DNA from: Chamaecrista fasciculata
Lineage: Eukaryota > Streptophyta > Magnoliopsida > Fabales > Fabaceae
Assembly: GCA_003254925.1 (NCBI GenBank)
Contig: QANZ01020749.1
Location: forward strand, 137,356-201,355
DNA: 64,000 nucleotides
Direction: 5' to 3'
Shown: in pieces, positions 11,060 to 23,971 of the stretch
Layout of the letters: each line of letters starts with the position of its first letter
How positions within the stretch are numbered: position 1 is the stretch's first letter
The notes under the pieces: model-generated
What the model saw: the letters and a program-made list of their open reading frames with translations, nothing else
Database searches by the model: none
Told to the model about the DNA's origin: nothing
Position numbers and translations under genes: made by a program

Positions 11060-12668
11060 TCAGATTGAAAAAAAAAATTCAACAAACAAGACCAAAGGAA
11101 AAATATTAAGATTCGACAACACGCATACCCCATATTTTACGTCTAATAATGAAAATATCAAACAACCACATTTACAGATTAATTTACATATATTCCAGAC
11201 TGGCAAATTACAATATGTATCCATAACCATCCTCACAGAGTATTGTATACAATTTGACAATTGTATTTATTATTTCGTCATATGATTATGTAGAATCGCG
11301 CTTAGAACGGTTCAATTAGTATATGTTAGTGAAAAGGATTATGTAATATCCACAATTGGCCGTATATGAGATTATTTGGGTTTTTTTTTTTGGCAACAAT
11401 AATTTAACATATATAATTTTAAAAGTTTCAATGAATATGAGATTCTGTGTAGGGTGGGTATGGTAAACGAATGTCATTTAACTATTTTAATAGCTCAGTC
11501 AATACTAATTATATATTTAGTATATAATGGGTTGAATAAATTTGGAAATAATCAATATATATATAATACGGGCAATAATTAATATATATGTAGTTGTTAT
11601 TGCAAAATAATGTATATTAATGGATATTCGGTCATATACGTAAAAAGTGGCTATCATCATTTATTTGGGCACATGATAATGATAAATGGTTTTAACTCTA
11701 ATGGAAATTGTACTTAATCATATATTTATCACGTTATCACATATCTAAAAGTGGTAACGAATTACGATAACGTGTAATCAGGTATAATTAAAATTTGTAT
11801 GGTATGGTGTTTCCGAGAGTATAATGGCGACATTTGTATATCCTCCCGATTTATTAAATATTGTTGACATGATGACATTGATATATTGTTCATCGTATAT
11901 TTTTTATATTGATTTATTGTATGGTAGACATCATAAGTTTGTGTTTGTTGACCCATTGCTTGGTGTAATTTTCAAAATAATTGGTATTGTATATCAGTAA
12001 TATATATAATTGTTATGAATCATGTGCATTGTCAAGTTGTCAACATGTAGGAGTTGATTGTAATATGAAAAATTAACATACAATTCTTAAACAAGTATAT
12101 TTTTAGTATAACACATTCACAATATAATCTGAAATAATTGCAGATATCTTGATTGAACGGAATGCAGGCCTTAGTATTAAATGTCGGCATAGAAATATAT
12201 TTTAATTCGGACATTTGTTTCCATATATATGTCAACCATAACATGCTGTCCGGTTATATAATCATTCTGGGGGCAATCGAAATTAATGTAGATTAATACA
12301 CATTTAATTATGAATTCATATAATGAAGTAATTAAATGTAATTATAGATATCAGAGAGAAATAAATTTCAGTAGCTGTCACCGCATTGTTTCATGCGCAA
12401 TAATATCAAATAGTGTATGAATTTGCGATGCACGTGTGCAATAAGGATCATATTAGACGTTATAAATAGATGCCAATGGTTTTTTTGCACGGTAGACTTA
12501 TTGGACGGGTACCATATATTCCCTGCTTAACTGGTCTGTATGCTGATATATAGATTATTATGATTATGTCTACATTGTTTATTATTATCAAAGATAATCA
12601 TTATATTCATGGGTATAGTCATTTGTGCTATCATAACTTTTTTATATCTGTTCTTCGTTTCAGGGACG
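11060..12668. other. AT-rich non-coding stretch
   Basis: This stretch lies between the truncated Helitron Rep gene and the F-box gene. It is strongly AT-rich, with many ATATAT runs and stop codons in all frames. No Helitron terminal hairpin with a CTRR end was recognised with confidence, so it is unknown whether the F-box gene lies inside the same Helitron. Confidence 0.5.
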
Positions 12669-13890
12669 ATGGACGCAATGTTTGACAATGATTGTGGCAT
12701 TCCATGTCTTATAATGTTTTATATTATGTCACAGTTAGATCCATTCGTTGTTTACAATATGAGAATGGTCTCGAAAAATTGGAACAATAGTATAAAAGAT
12801 AAAGAGTTTATTCGGTATTATGATCAGCATTCAAAGATTAGCAGAAAATGTCGGTTTGTAACGTGCCAAATGTTTCCACGGGGCATATTTCATAATCTGT
12901 TCTTTACTATGTCTGTTGCTGACATGTCTACAGAAAGATGTATCCAACTGAAACCACACCCATTATGTCAAGAATTTCACAATTTTGATTTCGTAGGAGT
13001 CATTGATGGGCTAATTTGCATGCGACATATATCTGATATGCAACATGGATTGTTTGTTATATCTAACCCATTTACCGGTCGGAATATTAGTATTTCTCCA
13101 CCGATGATGATGCCAAACAACCGTAAGTTTTCTTGAACTCAATGGTTGCGTAACATAATATACAGCTAATTATTACAAAATGTGCTAACTGACTTTGTAT
13201 TTTGCAACATTAACCCGTACTGGATTTGCTTACAATAAATGTCTGGATGCATATATGATTATACTGATGTGGAAGAGGTACGAACATTCGCATCAATCTT
13301 GGATGACTGTATTTACCACGTCAGTTATGGAATGGACACCCCCTTTTTTATTGGACTTTGATATAGCAATGTTAAATCCCTACTATCTTCATTTAAATGG
13401 AGCACTTTATTGGGTTGAAGGTCGACAAGAGACTAACAACATTTATCGAAGGAACATTATGTGCTTTAGACCATACAAGAATAATTTCGATAGGATAGCA
13501 CTTCCAATGGATCAGTCCAGTATTAAGTGGAAATTGTCTTCAGTCAACAATTACCTTGCAATTATTGGTTGTTCAGAACCAAATGAGATGGAAAGGATGT
13601 ACAACATATGGATTGGAAAAACTGATTCAAGAGCTAATTTTAAGTGGGAAAAACGCTTTTCCCAAACAGTCGATATTTGCTACACACAATATGTAGGGTT
13701 TAATCATCGTCGTTTGGTATTACCAGGTAAGACGGTTAGTTTAAACGACGACAAGTCATCTGGACTCCGCAACTTCTTCTTTTTCAACGGCAGTTATAGA
13801 GACACATTGGACTCGATGTCATTGCTCACATATGATTTGTATCAAGTGTCCAATGATGTTGTCTTTAGGCCATCATTGTCGTTCGTTTAA
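12669..13890 (+). pseudogene. F-box protein gene with damaged splice acceptor
   Basis: Two exons, 12669-13122 and 13208-13890, would give about 378 residues. The N-terminus holds an F-box-like segment (IPCLIMFYIMSQLDPFVVYNMR then VSKNW), which in this family binds SKP1 in SCF ubiquitin ligases. The rest resembles the F-box-associated/kelch-like region of plant F-box proteins (GLICM, SNPFTGRNISISPP, YYLHLNGALYWVEG). The donor at 13123 is canonical (GTAAGT). The only position that keeps frame at the other side is after TTTTGCAA at 13207, an AA where AG is required. I infer an AG-to-AA mutation, so normal splicing is probably lost. The alternative is a functional gene using an unrecognised acceptor. 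A Copia LTR begins 26 bp after the stop. Confidence 0.6.
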
Positions 13891-13915
13891 ATTAAATTGT
13901 ATACAGTACATTTTC

Positions 13916-16040
13916 TGTTGGGAAATCACAGAGGGAGCGCAGCGGAAGAAATAAAAAATTTTGGACTAAAACGCAAATAAAACTAAAAGCTAACTCTGTG
14001 ATTCCTTCCAGGATCCACTAACTATGTTTATACTAAGTAAGAAAAGATGTTTACCTAGTTTTGATCGGTGACTTATCGTGTTTGCGAATTTGAGAAGTCC
14101 ACTGAGTGTCCTTCCTCTACCAGTGATCCACACGAGCAGTTTGGCAGATGCCTAGGTGCTAGCCTCCTTCACTTCTTCCCAAGTGAAAACGGGAACTCTA
14201 TCTATGATTCTTGAATAATCAAGAAGTGTTCTTGATTATCAAGATTGATTGGGTTAGGCGAATTTTCACTCTCTATAGATGCTCTAGGCGAAATTCTTGG
14301 TCTGACCAAGAATTGATCTGTGTTGTGAGTTATCTCTGAGATAGGCGCCTAGTGCCTCTATTTATAGTGTTTTCATTCATAGTTTTAGGGAATCCTAATC
14401 CAATTAGGATATCTCTAAGATATTGGATATCTTTTAGATATCTCAAAATATCTTTTGATTTATAATATTAAACTTAATATTATAATTCAAAATTAAAGGC
14501 CCAATTCGAATTTGACTATCCAAGATCAAATCTTGAGATCAAATCTTAATTTGCTCAAATCCTATTGGTTGGAATGAGTCATGAGAATTTGATTTTATAA
14601 TTTAAATATTACTTTAATATTTAAACCATAAAAGTCGACTTTGCCTTATCCCAAACTCTAAAATGCAAGATCAAATCTTGCACCCCAAGAAAGGAGCTAG
14701 GCGAAATTCTCATGTAGGTTTGGAGGAATTTTATAACAACCCAAACTCCTTAGGTAGTTATAACTAATTCCTAACAATTTTGAATAAAAGAATTACCTTA
14801 ATATCTTTTAATTCAAATCCTATATCTTTTCCAAAAGATATTTATCTTATCTTTATTTAATTAATAAAAACAATTTCTATTAATAAAAATAAAGATAATG
14901 AGGCGCCACCCTCATCCTTATGTATCCCAATTTTAGTGAATTTAATAAATCAATAATTCCCTAATTTTTAGGAAACTTATTTAATTTATTTATTCACTAA
15001 TATTTTAATTGTAAAACTATTTAACAATTAATTTAAATTTAAATTTGTCCAACAAATTTAAAACCTCAATCATAGATATTTATTTAAGACAAGTTTTAAT
15101 GTCCTAAGACATTTAACTATGTCCTAAATTGTGTCACCTAAGTGACTCACGAATTAACCCTAATTCGTGTCCCAAAAATTAGCATCTTGATCCTGCTCAT
15201 GTGTGACCCAGCAGGCCTCACGTGAAGTTGGCAGCAAATCATCTTTATGACTCACAAGTTGTGAGCGGACTCTAGCAAGCCATCACAACTACCCAAAACA
15301 CGGGAGTTATCGCTTTAACGACTTTAACGATTTAACCTAAATACCACCTTGTCATAATTCCTATTGTCTCACGATATTTTGGTCATGGATCAGGCACGGG
15401 AATGTCATCCAAAATCCAAACCACAACTTTCTCGATTTCCTGAGTTAGTCCCAATTCCCAGCGTGGCCACGCATTTCTTGGACAGACTCATCGAGGGCGC
15501 CAGTTAAATATCTCTCATCTTAAATGAGGGACAAAATCCCATCTTGGTCAACCACATTCCTTTGCACGGTAATCAACCAAACCCGTACCTAGCCTGTATG
15601 GCTACCCTGCTACGGGTAACGTTGGACTAGGCCAAAGTTTGACAACTACAATGCCGGAATAGTCAAGACCTCAGGTCTAAGGCTATCGTGACAGGTGTAC
15701 AGGAGAGGCTCGCTTATGACTAAACCCATGCAGGACTCTCCGGGTCGGTCCAGCAATTTGTAACCCTTACAAAATTGCACCATGACTCTCGAGAAGCATC
15801 TAGTGCATGTATCTCTATACACCGAGGTCATGCTGGTCTTAGTTCATTTACGTTCCCACGTGAATGATCGACCAGGGACAGTTTTAGATTAATTATCTTA
15901 TAATTAATCAAGGACGCTATCATAGTAAACACGCTAATAATATGATAACAACATAATTTATCTCTATAAATTAATCAAAAATATATATGTTCAAATAACA
16001 CATAAATAAAATGATTGGCCCTAGGGCACAATCTCCATCA
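13916..16040 (-). mobile_element. 3' LTR of a Copia retrotransposon (minus strand)
   Basis: On the minus strand the LTR runs from TGATGGAGATTG (16040) to CCCAACA (13916), with TG...CA ends and about 2.1 kb length. Immediately before it (minus strand) is the purine-rich primer CAAGTGGGAGTT. The Copia RNase H reading frame follows just upstream, so this is the 3' LTR. A TATA-like CTATAAATAG lies at about 14358-14367 on the minus strand. A diverged LTR of the same family stands alone at 27560-29619. The 5-bp duplication cannot be checked because the other end of the element is lost at the gap. Confidence 0.85.
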
Positions 16041-16089
16041 AACTCCCACTTGCTCTAGGGTACAATCATTAATTAAATCGATCCTACAC

Positions 16090-16595
16090 TTAGGTACACT
16101 CATCAATGCGTCTAATCCCCATCGACGTTACATGTCGTTCATGTACGACCCTTGCAAGAGGCTTTGTAAGAGGATCGGCAACATTATCCTCGCCTGCTAC
16201 TTTACATATCTTAATATCTCCTCTATCAGCTATTTCTCTGACAAGGTGATAACGTCTGAGTATGTGTTTGGTCCTTTGGTGGGACCGGGGCTCCTTAACT
16301 TGTGCAATAGCCCCAATATTGTCATAGTATAAGGTAACGGGATCAGCAATGGACGGAACCACTCCAAGCTCAGTGATGAACTTCCTAATCCATACAGCCT
16401 CCTTCGCTGCATCTGATGCTGCAATGTACTCAGACTCCGTTGTAGAATCAGCAATCGTGCTCTGTTTGGAACTCTTCCAACTCACGCTGCCACCGTTCAG
16501 GAGAAAACACAAATCCTGACTGCGATTTAAAGTCATCTTGATCGGTTTGGAAACTGGCGTCAGTGTAACCAGTTACACTCAACTCCTCATCAGTT
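16090..16595 (-). CDS. Copia pol fragment: RNase H domain
   Basis: The 148-codon frame at 16090-16536 has the hallmarks of the Ty1/Copia RNase H: SWKSSKQSTIADSTTESEY, AASDAAKEAVWIRKFI, LYYDNIGAIAQ, HQRTKHILRRYHLVRE and GEDNVADPLTKPL. Upstream bases to 16595 continue the homology (GYTDASFQ, DDFKSQSGFVF) but in another frame, so there is one indel near 16505 in a run of T. The remainder of pol and gag is lost in the N gap at 16596. The element is therefore incomplete and the enzyme is broken. Confidence 0.85.
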
Positions 16596-16705
16596 NNNNN
16601 NNNNNNNNNNNNNNNNNNNNNNNNNNNNNNNNNNNNNNNNNNNNNNNNNNNNNNNNNNNNNNNNNNNNNNNNNNNNNNNNNNNNNNNNNNNNNNNNNNNN
16701 NNNNN
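16596..16705. other. Assembly gap (110 N)
   Basis: A run of 110 unknown bases interrupts the Copia element. DNA on the right shows no Copia homology, so the true gap may be several kilobases. Confidence 0.95.
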
Positions 16706-16881
16706 CGAAGACAGTTTCTCGGAGGATGTGCCTCATTAGTTGGGTTTATGTACTCCCATTCTCTTATTTTAATTTCCTGGTATTTTTCCAGTTAACTTCG
16801 TTGACATTGACTATTCAAAAGTTAGATGATGATCTCTTTTTTTTTTCTTCTGTTTTTCTTGTAATCACAATAAAAAAACGA

Positions 16882-17455
16882 GGCAAAACACCCTTTCGTG
16901 CCCCTAACGTTTGCGGTGATTTTCAGTTATGCCCTTAACGTTTCATTTGTGTCAGTTGTGCCCCCAATGTGAAACGTTAGTTTCAATTATGCCCCCAATT
17001 TCAATCATAAAAAAAAAAACCATTTTCGCACGATTTGAGCTCGGTTTTGATCAGATTTCATATGGGTTTTAATTTTTGGACATCACAAACTTGATTCATT
17101 GGATCAATTTCAAAGATTAAGCTCAAAATAGTCCCAAATCCGAAGAAAATCGGACTCGATGAACCCAAAAACAGACCAAAACGAAATGCAGTAAAACGAA
17201 GCATTTTTCTCAAAATTTTCATGTGTAAAATGATCCTTAGGAGCCAAAAATGAGTACCCATAAACTCATTTATCAAAACAAACTGAAATGAACACGGATC
17301 GAAGCTCAAAAGTTCCAAAAAGCGGTACACTAATGAGGGTGGGGGCATAATTAAAACTAACGTTTCACATTGTGGGCACAGTTGACCTAAATAAAACATT
17401 AGGGGCATAACTGAAAATCACCGTAAACGTTAGGGGCATGAAAGGGTGTTTTGCG
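16882..17455. mobile_element. Fold-back element with GCAAAACACCCTTT ends
   Basis: Left end GGCAAAACACCCTTT and right end AAAGGGTGTTTTGCG are inverted, and the inverted similarity continues inward past TTTTCAGTTATGCCC and the repeated GCCCCTAACGTTT motifs for over 100 bp. The flanks are AAAAACGA at 16874-16881 and 17456-17463, an 8-bp (possibly 9-bp) duplication, as for hAT or Mutator-type MITEs. The middle holds an antisense reading frame at 17058-17408 that matches nothing I know. The element lies about 230 bp upstream of the HAD-hydrolase start codon. Confidence 0.7.
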
Positions 17456-17685
17456 AAAAACGATGATGTTTAATACTAATATATAAAGATTATAATTTCC
17501 ATTTTTATAATGATATAAAGAATAAATTAATATAGAAGTTTAGAATTTAGATGTTGACAAAAATCTCGAATGGGATGGCACGGGCATGGCCCTTAAACGA
17601 ATCAGATTAGATACTGAATTACTGATAGAAGGGAAATAGGGAATATTATAGGCAGTTGCAGAGGAGAAGAGGCTAAAACGCAGAA

Positions 17686-20600
17686 ATGCTGCCCAAATGC
17701 TCGATTTCGTCCAACGATGTTCAGCCTTTTCAGTTCCAGAGCTTGAATGGTCTCCAAAAGCTTGCCCAGACGCGCCGTTTTAAGGTACTCTATTATGCAT
17801 TATATGGCTACCCTTTGTTCATCTTCATTTCCTAATTCGTACTGAGATTTTGAATTGTTTTCGTCATCTAGTATGCATTATATGGCTGACATCACATCAC
17901 TTAGAATTCAATTTTGCCAGATTCTTGTTTATGTTACAAATCTGTATCAGATTCTTCTGGTAACGTTTCGTTGTTGCACTTGCAGGCATGGTTCTTAGAT
18001 CAATTTGGAGTCCTTCACGATGGAAAACAACCTTATCCTGGTGCAATTGCAACATGTATAATCCTCCTTTTCTGCTTGGGTTATTATCTGATACCATATG
18101 CTTATCGACATAGACCTCATGCTTTTCATCATTTTATTTCTTAGTAGAATCTATTGCAAAGACTGGTGCTAAGATGGTTATAATTAGCAATTCCTCAAGA
18201 CGCTCATCAACGACAATTGAAAAACTCAAGAGTCTTGGCTTCGATACCTCTCACTTTGAAGGAGCCATCACCAGTGGAGAACTCACCCATCAATACTTGC
18301 AAAGGTTGAGCAAGATATCTGCCTATGATAGGGATAAAACTAATTATGATTCACAACTTAGTGCTGGTCCCTTGTTTTTACTGGTCCCTTGTTTTTATAA
18401 CGGAGAATATTGGCGCAACGTTTTATGCACATCTTCCCATGTAACAAAAAAGCACATAACTAGTGTTGTTTACTTCAGTTTTAATACAGCATCCTACGCT
18501 AATCTATCCTCCCCCCACCTATATTTTTTGTAATTTCGTTTTACCTGAAGCACTGTGATATCCAATATCAAATAGAGGCTTGAATTGTTGATAAATGACT
18601 CTTTCATGATTTGGTTTGGTTTGGCTGTAGAAGTCCACTCTAACCCAGCTTTTTAAGCCATACTTCTTTGGCTTTCATAAGAACGTTGACATGTTTAACT
18701 ACATTTAAACTGCTATTTTCTGGTGCATCTAGTTCCCTTTGCTTCGTATGCAAATTTTACAAAATACTTTATCAACACATGCCACTTTCCTCCTTCCATC
18801 ATTATTTCCATTTTGTGTCTATATATTTTCAGTTTTTCTCATCTGTTTCATGAATTTTACATCGAGTAGGAGAGATGATGCATGGTTTGCAGCATTGGGA
18901 AGGTCTTGTATTCATCTGACCTGGAATGACCGGGGAGCAATATCCCTTGAGGTAAGCAGAGCTGCAACACTTTTTAGCTGAATTTTTGCATTAACCTAGT
19001 TCAGTTGATGTTCTTAAACTCTAGGGGCTTCTATGAGTTGGGAGGATAAGGTAAGTGAAGGAAGTTGAAGAAATGGATTTAGAAGGAAGGGGAATAAATG
19101 ATTGAATTTCAATTTTTTCTTCCCTTTTTGGGAAGGGAAAAGTTTCAATGAAGCCTTGTATCCTAAATTGTCTTGTGTACTTCAACTTTTCTTGATGTTT
19201 AAAGCAACTGTCCTCTTGGAAATTAAAGAATAACAGGTTAATACTGCAAATATTGGAGCCTATAAGCATGCTTACTAGGGTTCCTTTTTCTGTTTGATTT
19301 TAGGTGGCCAACTCAGCAAAAGAAGTCTAAAGATTAATAGAATCAAGGAATTCAAAATATGCTAAGCTGTAGATTACTAAGAACTCCTTCATTGAATTCA
19401 TTCAACCCATTTTTTTTTTCTTGTTATAAGTTAAAACTAATCTAGGAAGCTAAATGTGCTTGTGTTATGTAAAAAGGAGGGTTAAAAAAATGTCAAATGG
19501 TCATATAGGGCCTTTAAATCTCACGGTATATGTATATCCTCTTCTAGGGCCTAGACTTGCAAGTTGTGGAGAATGTAGAAGATGCTGAGTTTGTTTTGGC
19601 TCATGGAACTGAAGCCTTAGGGAATCCTTTGGGGAATGCACATTCCATGAAACTTGAAGACCTTGAAAGATTGTTGGAGATTTGTGCTTCCAAAAGAATT
19701 CCTATGGTGGTAGCTAATCCAGATTATGTCACAGTTGAGGCCAGAGACTTGCGTGTGATGCCTGGTAAATATGCTTTTTTCCCCTCCTTTTTAGTTCATA
19801 GATAGGAATGACACCTTATAGTAATCATAAGTTACTCCTCGAGCTTTTTATTGCCAAAATTAAAGCAGAAGTTTCAAATAGATGATTTGGCTGTTAACTA
19901 TTACGTTTAAGAATTTGAGTTGTTGTGTTGATTAGGTTCCTTACTTTTCTTTATTGCATTTTTCCCGTACACTGATAGTGATGTTTGTGTTTTGAAAATT
20001 TAAGGTACACTAGCAGCCAAATATGAGAAGCTCAATGGTGAGGTTAAATGGATGGGCAAACCTGATAAGGTAGTGAAACCATTTGTGCTTGATTTCATTA
20101 TGACTATTGCAACCATCTTCAATAAATTATCTGGTCTTTTATTCCCTTGAAGATATTATTAGATTTGGTATTTAAGCTCAATATTATCCTTCAGAATGAA
20201 TAAGCATATTCTGTCACTTAAGGATCTCCAAGTTAACAGCATACTCTTTTTCCAAATGTGTACAACTTCTCTGCAATCTTAACATGGATAACATCATAGT
20301 TTTAACTCAAGAAAAGTTGTCTCATATTTTTCATGTTAACAAAATTTCAGGGATAAAAATTGTCAAGCCAGTAATTGTATGAATTAGCTCATCAGTCATC
20401 ACGACTGTTTTCAGCATAAATTTCATACAGAATTAATATTTGTGGAATTGCTCTGCCACCGTGTGGAATAGCAGAGCTCAAGAAGATAGTGTAATCACTC
20501 AATGAAAAATCAATATTGTATTATTCACATGCTAAAAGGGATATACATATATACAATACTGATAGGACCTAAAAGGAAATGGAAAATCTCTAAGGCCAGA

Positions 20601-22327
20601 AATTTAAATCTACCATCTAACTCTAAGGGTATGTTTGGAAATTAAGAAGGGGAGGAAAGTGAAGAGGTTGAAGGAGAAGGAGAAGGGAAGGGAGGAAAAC
20701 GAGGAGGTTAACCCTTCATGTCTCCTGGGTGTTGATATCTCCTTCAAAATACTCTAATTTGAAATATTTGGAATTTATGAACGAGGAAGGAGAATGAGGG
20801 ACTAAAAGTTAACTCCTCATTATCTTCTCCAATTCTCAACTCCCTAAACAAGGAGAGGATGTCTCAATCCTCTCTCCCTCCCCCTCTTCTCCTCCTTAAT
20901 CCGCTATCCAAATATAACCTATGGGTATGTTTGGATTGGGGATTAAGGAGGAGAAATAATTGAGATGTCTTTCCCTTTTTTGGGAAGTCGAAAATTGGAG
21001 GGAAAAATAATGAGAGAATAATTTTTAATCTCCCATCCTCCTTCTTTATTCACAAATTTTAAATACTTGAAATTGGAGTATTTTGAATGAGGTACTAACA
21101 TCTAAACAATGAGAAGATATGTGGAAGGTTAACCTTCCTTTACCTCCAATCTCTTCCCTTCCCTTCCCCTCCTAATTGCCAAACATACTGTAATTGGCAA
21201 TTAGGAGGGGGAGGGAAGAGGCTGAGGGAGTAGGGAAGGGAGCGGAAGGGGAGGGTAACCCTCCATATCGATCTCCTCTTCTTGTTTGCGTGTTGATACC
21301 TCTTTCAAAATATTCTAGTTTGGAGTATTTGAGATGTGAAGGAGAGAGGAGAATGATTGATTAAAAGCTAGCTCCTCATGATCTTTTCTTCCAATTCTCA
21401 ATTTCTCCATCAAGAGGAGGATGTCTCAATCCTCTTTCCCTTCTTGCCCTTCTCCTCCTTAATTTTCAATCCAAACATAGTCTAAGTGATGTAGGACAGT
21501 AATGAGAATATAGGGACTAAGATAAAATTTAAGGGAGATTTAGAGAAATTGAGGGAGAATAGAGAAGAAATGGGGGAAGGATATAGAAGACAGGGGAAGG
21601 AGAAACAGAAATAAGGGAGATAGAAATTGAGACTCAAATTAAAAATTCATTCCATCATTCAAGTTTGAATACAACATAGTGAACAAGCTCTATATATAAG
21701 CCAACAAATAATAGAGAAAGAGATGGAAGCACACTGTAGAGGAAGAAGCAAAGCTGTAAAGCCTAATAGAAGTAGGTTGTAAAGCTAAATACACTCAGAA
21801 TAATGAAGACGTAAAGAACAAACTAAATCACACAAAATCAGACTAGTACAAAAGCTAGAAAATTTGTAATTTATCATTTCATTCCCCATCATTGATTCTC
21901 CATCACTAAGAGCTTCAGACGAAATAACAGTTTGCATATGAGTTAACTACTCCAGCTGATAACTTGAACAGCAGCCCGCAACTCCATACATAATTCTTCA
22001 ATATTTATTGACAATATACCTTATGCACATACGTCCTTATCAATTATTTATAACATATCGGCATTTTGTCAGATAATCTACGAATCAGCCATGGCCATGA
22101 CAGGCACAGATGCTTCTGATTGCATTGCAGTGGGTGATTCTCTCCATCATGATATCAAGGGTGCTAATGCGGCTGGGATCGAATCAGTTTTTATTACTGG
22201 CGGTATTCATGCAACAGAACTTGGACTTCAAGGCTTCGGAGAAGTTGCAAATTTATCTACTGTGCGATCGCTTTGTATGAAGTACGATGCTTTTCCATCT
22301 TACGTGTTGCCCACATTCATATGGTAG
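17686..22327 (+). CDS. HAD-superfamily hydrolase, subfamily IIA (7 exons)
   Basis: Exons read 17686-17784, 17986-18055, 18145-18304, 18870-18951, 19548-19764, 20005-20069 and 22073-22327 (stop TAG). All junctions are GT-AG and in phase, giving 315 residues. The protein has the HAD motif I region DQFGVLHDG, motif II IISNSSRR, a cap domain with EDAEFVLAHGTEALG, motif III region KWMGKPDK, and motif IV GDSLHHDIKGANAAG. It matches the plant/bacterial group related to NagD-type phosphatases. Motif I reads D-Q-F rather than D-x-D, so the usual second aspartate is missing; this is typical of the group and leaves catalytic activity uncertain. The substrate is unknown. The short N-terminus rich in basic and polar residues could be an organelle-targeting peptide, but this is weak. 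Intron 6 is 2.0 kb and contains three MITE-like copies. The gene appears intact. Confidence 0.88.
20628..21482. repeat. Three adjacent GTATGTTTGGA-type MITE-like copies in an intron
   Basis: Three blocks, about 20628-20919, 20923-21189 and 21190-21482, share G(G)GTATGTTTGGA or an equivalent at one end and TCCAAACATA-like sequence at the other. Each has purine-rich GGAGGGGAAGG and pyrimidine-rich CCTCTTCTCC arms that can pair. They sit head to tail with almost no spacer in the last intron of the HAD-hydrolase gene. The ends resemble PIF/Harbinger-type MITEs; the short target duplications are not clear. Confidence 0.6.
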
Positions 22328-22942
22328 AATCTCTTCGCGAGGCATCTGAACGTCTGTTCCGTTTATCTGTAAAAAAATTTGTAAATTGTAATTAGAAGCG
22401 TCCTTTTGATTCATTAGCCAGTCGAGAATGTGTTCAATTCCAAGGATAATTTGAAAAAGTGGAGTTCGGACAAAGGGGAATTTGTGAGAGGTTCGTGTTA
22501 TCTAAATTACCTTGAGAAATTGTCTGTGTTATTTTGTGGGGGCAAAGCATGTCGGCGCAATTTGCTTTCTTTGAAGCTTTGTTGTGAGTGACCACCAGTC
22601 ACCAGAGTACCTAGTTATCATTAGTTTTTTTGTTTTTCGGCCTGAATATTACTAGTTACTAGAGTCACACGAATTTCTCTTTGCAATGTAGTAATATTAA
22701 GACCCGAGTTTTCGGATGAAAGTGAAAAATACTCTTAAATATTTGATAGATGAACTTTTTGAATTATCAATTTTGCTCATTTAAGACTCTAAGTTTTAAA
22801 AGTTGATAAACAATTCATTTTAATTCAAAGAAATTGAAAAATTTAGTTTGTGAGCTTTCAATTTCAATTATTCAATTAAAGAGTTTTTTTTTTTGTTTTT
22901 TTTTTTTTGTTTTGAAAGTTTGAATTGTAAGTGAATATTGTT
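22328..22942. other. 3' flank of the HAD-hydrolase gene
   Basis: No gene is seen. The sequence is AT-rich with T-runs at 22885-22912, and includes the 3' untranslated region of the upstream gene. It ends at the target site of the LINE. Confidence 0.5.
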
Positions 22943-22979
22943 GAAAGTTGAGGTTCTGTTAGATTTTTGGCTTTTCTTT

Positions 22980-23971
22980 GAAAAAGGAAATGTCCAAGGT
23001 ACCTTGAAGGCTCTTTCTGATCACAAATCTGCTACCTTTTTAGATAAGATTTGCTCGCTGATTGTCACGAATGATGAGCTTTTATCTGCACTTCTACATT
23101 TTCTGGCTCTCGCTATCAAAACGGCTATACCATGTGATGTTTGCTGATTTCATTCACAACCTGGATCTCCCTTCAACGTTCAAAGAGCGCTTGAATATTG
23201 ACTATCTCTTAGCTGCCTCATGAGGATTTGTCGGCATGGATTGCTTTCTATCCTCTTCTCAAAATTTTCTATGAAAAATCAACTTTAATCTGGCCTAATC
23301 TGCACTTTTCATCTCAGACCTCTGATGATCTGTACTCATGGGCCACGAAAGGTTTTCCAGCTACCCTTGCACTTGGACTTGCTGTTTTCCTTTATGAATC
23401 TCCTACTCTTGCTTGGGATCTTTGTCTGGTTAAGCTTGCTCGGTCTCTAAAAATTTTCTGGTCTGGATCGACTTTTCTTTTCATCCCCTCCATTGATGGA
23501 CCTTTTCTACTATCTCCTTTGAATTGGTTCTTCGCTTTTTCTTTCTGGATGGAGTTCACAAGGAAATGGTTTTTGAACTCATGTGTGCATCCAGCTTTGC
23601 CAGTTACACTGGTTATGATTCCTCAGGATCTCCATGGTTCTCTTAAGCGCAAATGGGTGGCGGATCTGATTACAGCCCACTCACAGAAGAAACACTTGGT
23701 GCACTATGATTCTACTGATCTTTCGCTGGCAAAGACGAAGTTTGAATGGGGTCCTCCGGTGCCTCCATCTTCTCCTTCGCCCCACTTTCCGGACATGATG
23801 TCTGTGATGGGTTCTCTTCTTAAGGAACGTTTCTTTTCTTATGCTCTACCCAGGACTCGTCGTTCTACCATTTCTAAAGCTGAGATCGTGGTGGGCATCG
23901 AGGAAGGCAATCTGAAGCTTCTTGATGGGTTTGGAGTGGCTGACCCTTATCAGCCACTCCAAGCTCCATGA
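22980..23971 (+). pseudogene. LINE ORF1-like remnant
   Basis: The longest open piece is 23228-23971 (SAWIAFYPLLKIFYEKST to DPYQPLQAP). Upstream pieces (KALSDHKSATFLDKICSLI, then DFIHNLDLPSTFKERLNIDYL) continue in other frames, so at least two frameshifts near 23145 and 23220 break it. It overlaps the ORF2 start by 4 bases (ATGA at 23968). By position it is the nucleic-acid-binding ORF1 of the LINE. I see no CCHC zinc knuckle, which many plant LINE ORF1 proteins have. Confidence 0.6.

Noticed and set aside
11375..11400. T-run followed by GGCAAC as another retro-insertion
   Set aside because: No matching direct repeat on the two sides.
15646..15831. 61-codon minus-strand frame
   Set aside because: Within a Copia LTR; LTRs of this type do not code.
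17058..17408. 116-codon antisense frame
   Set aside because: Lies wholly inside a fold-back element and has no recognisable family motif.
22627..22680. Possible further micro retro-insertion (T-run, CGGCCTGA)
   Set aside because: The flanks only loosely resemble each other; no convincing target duplication.
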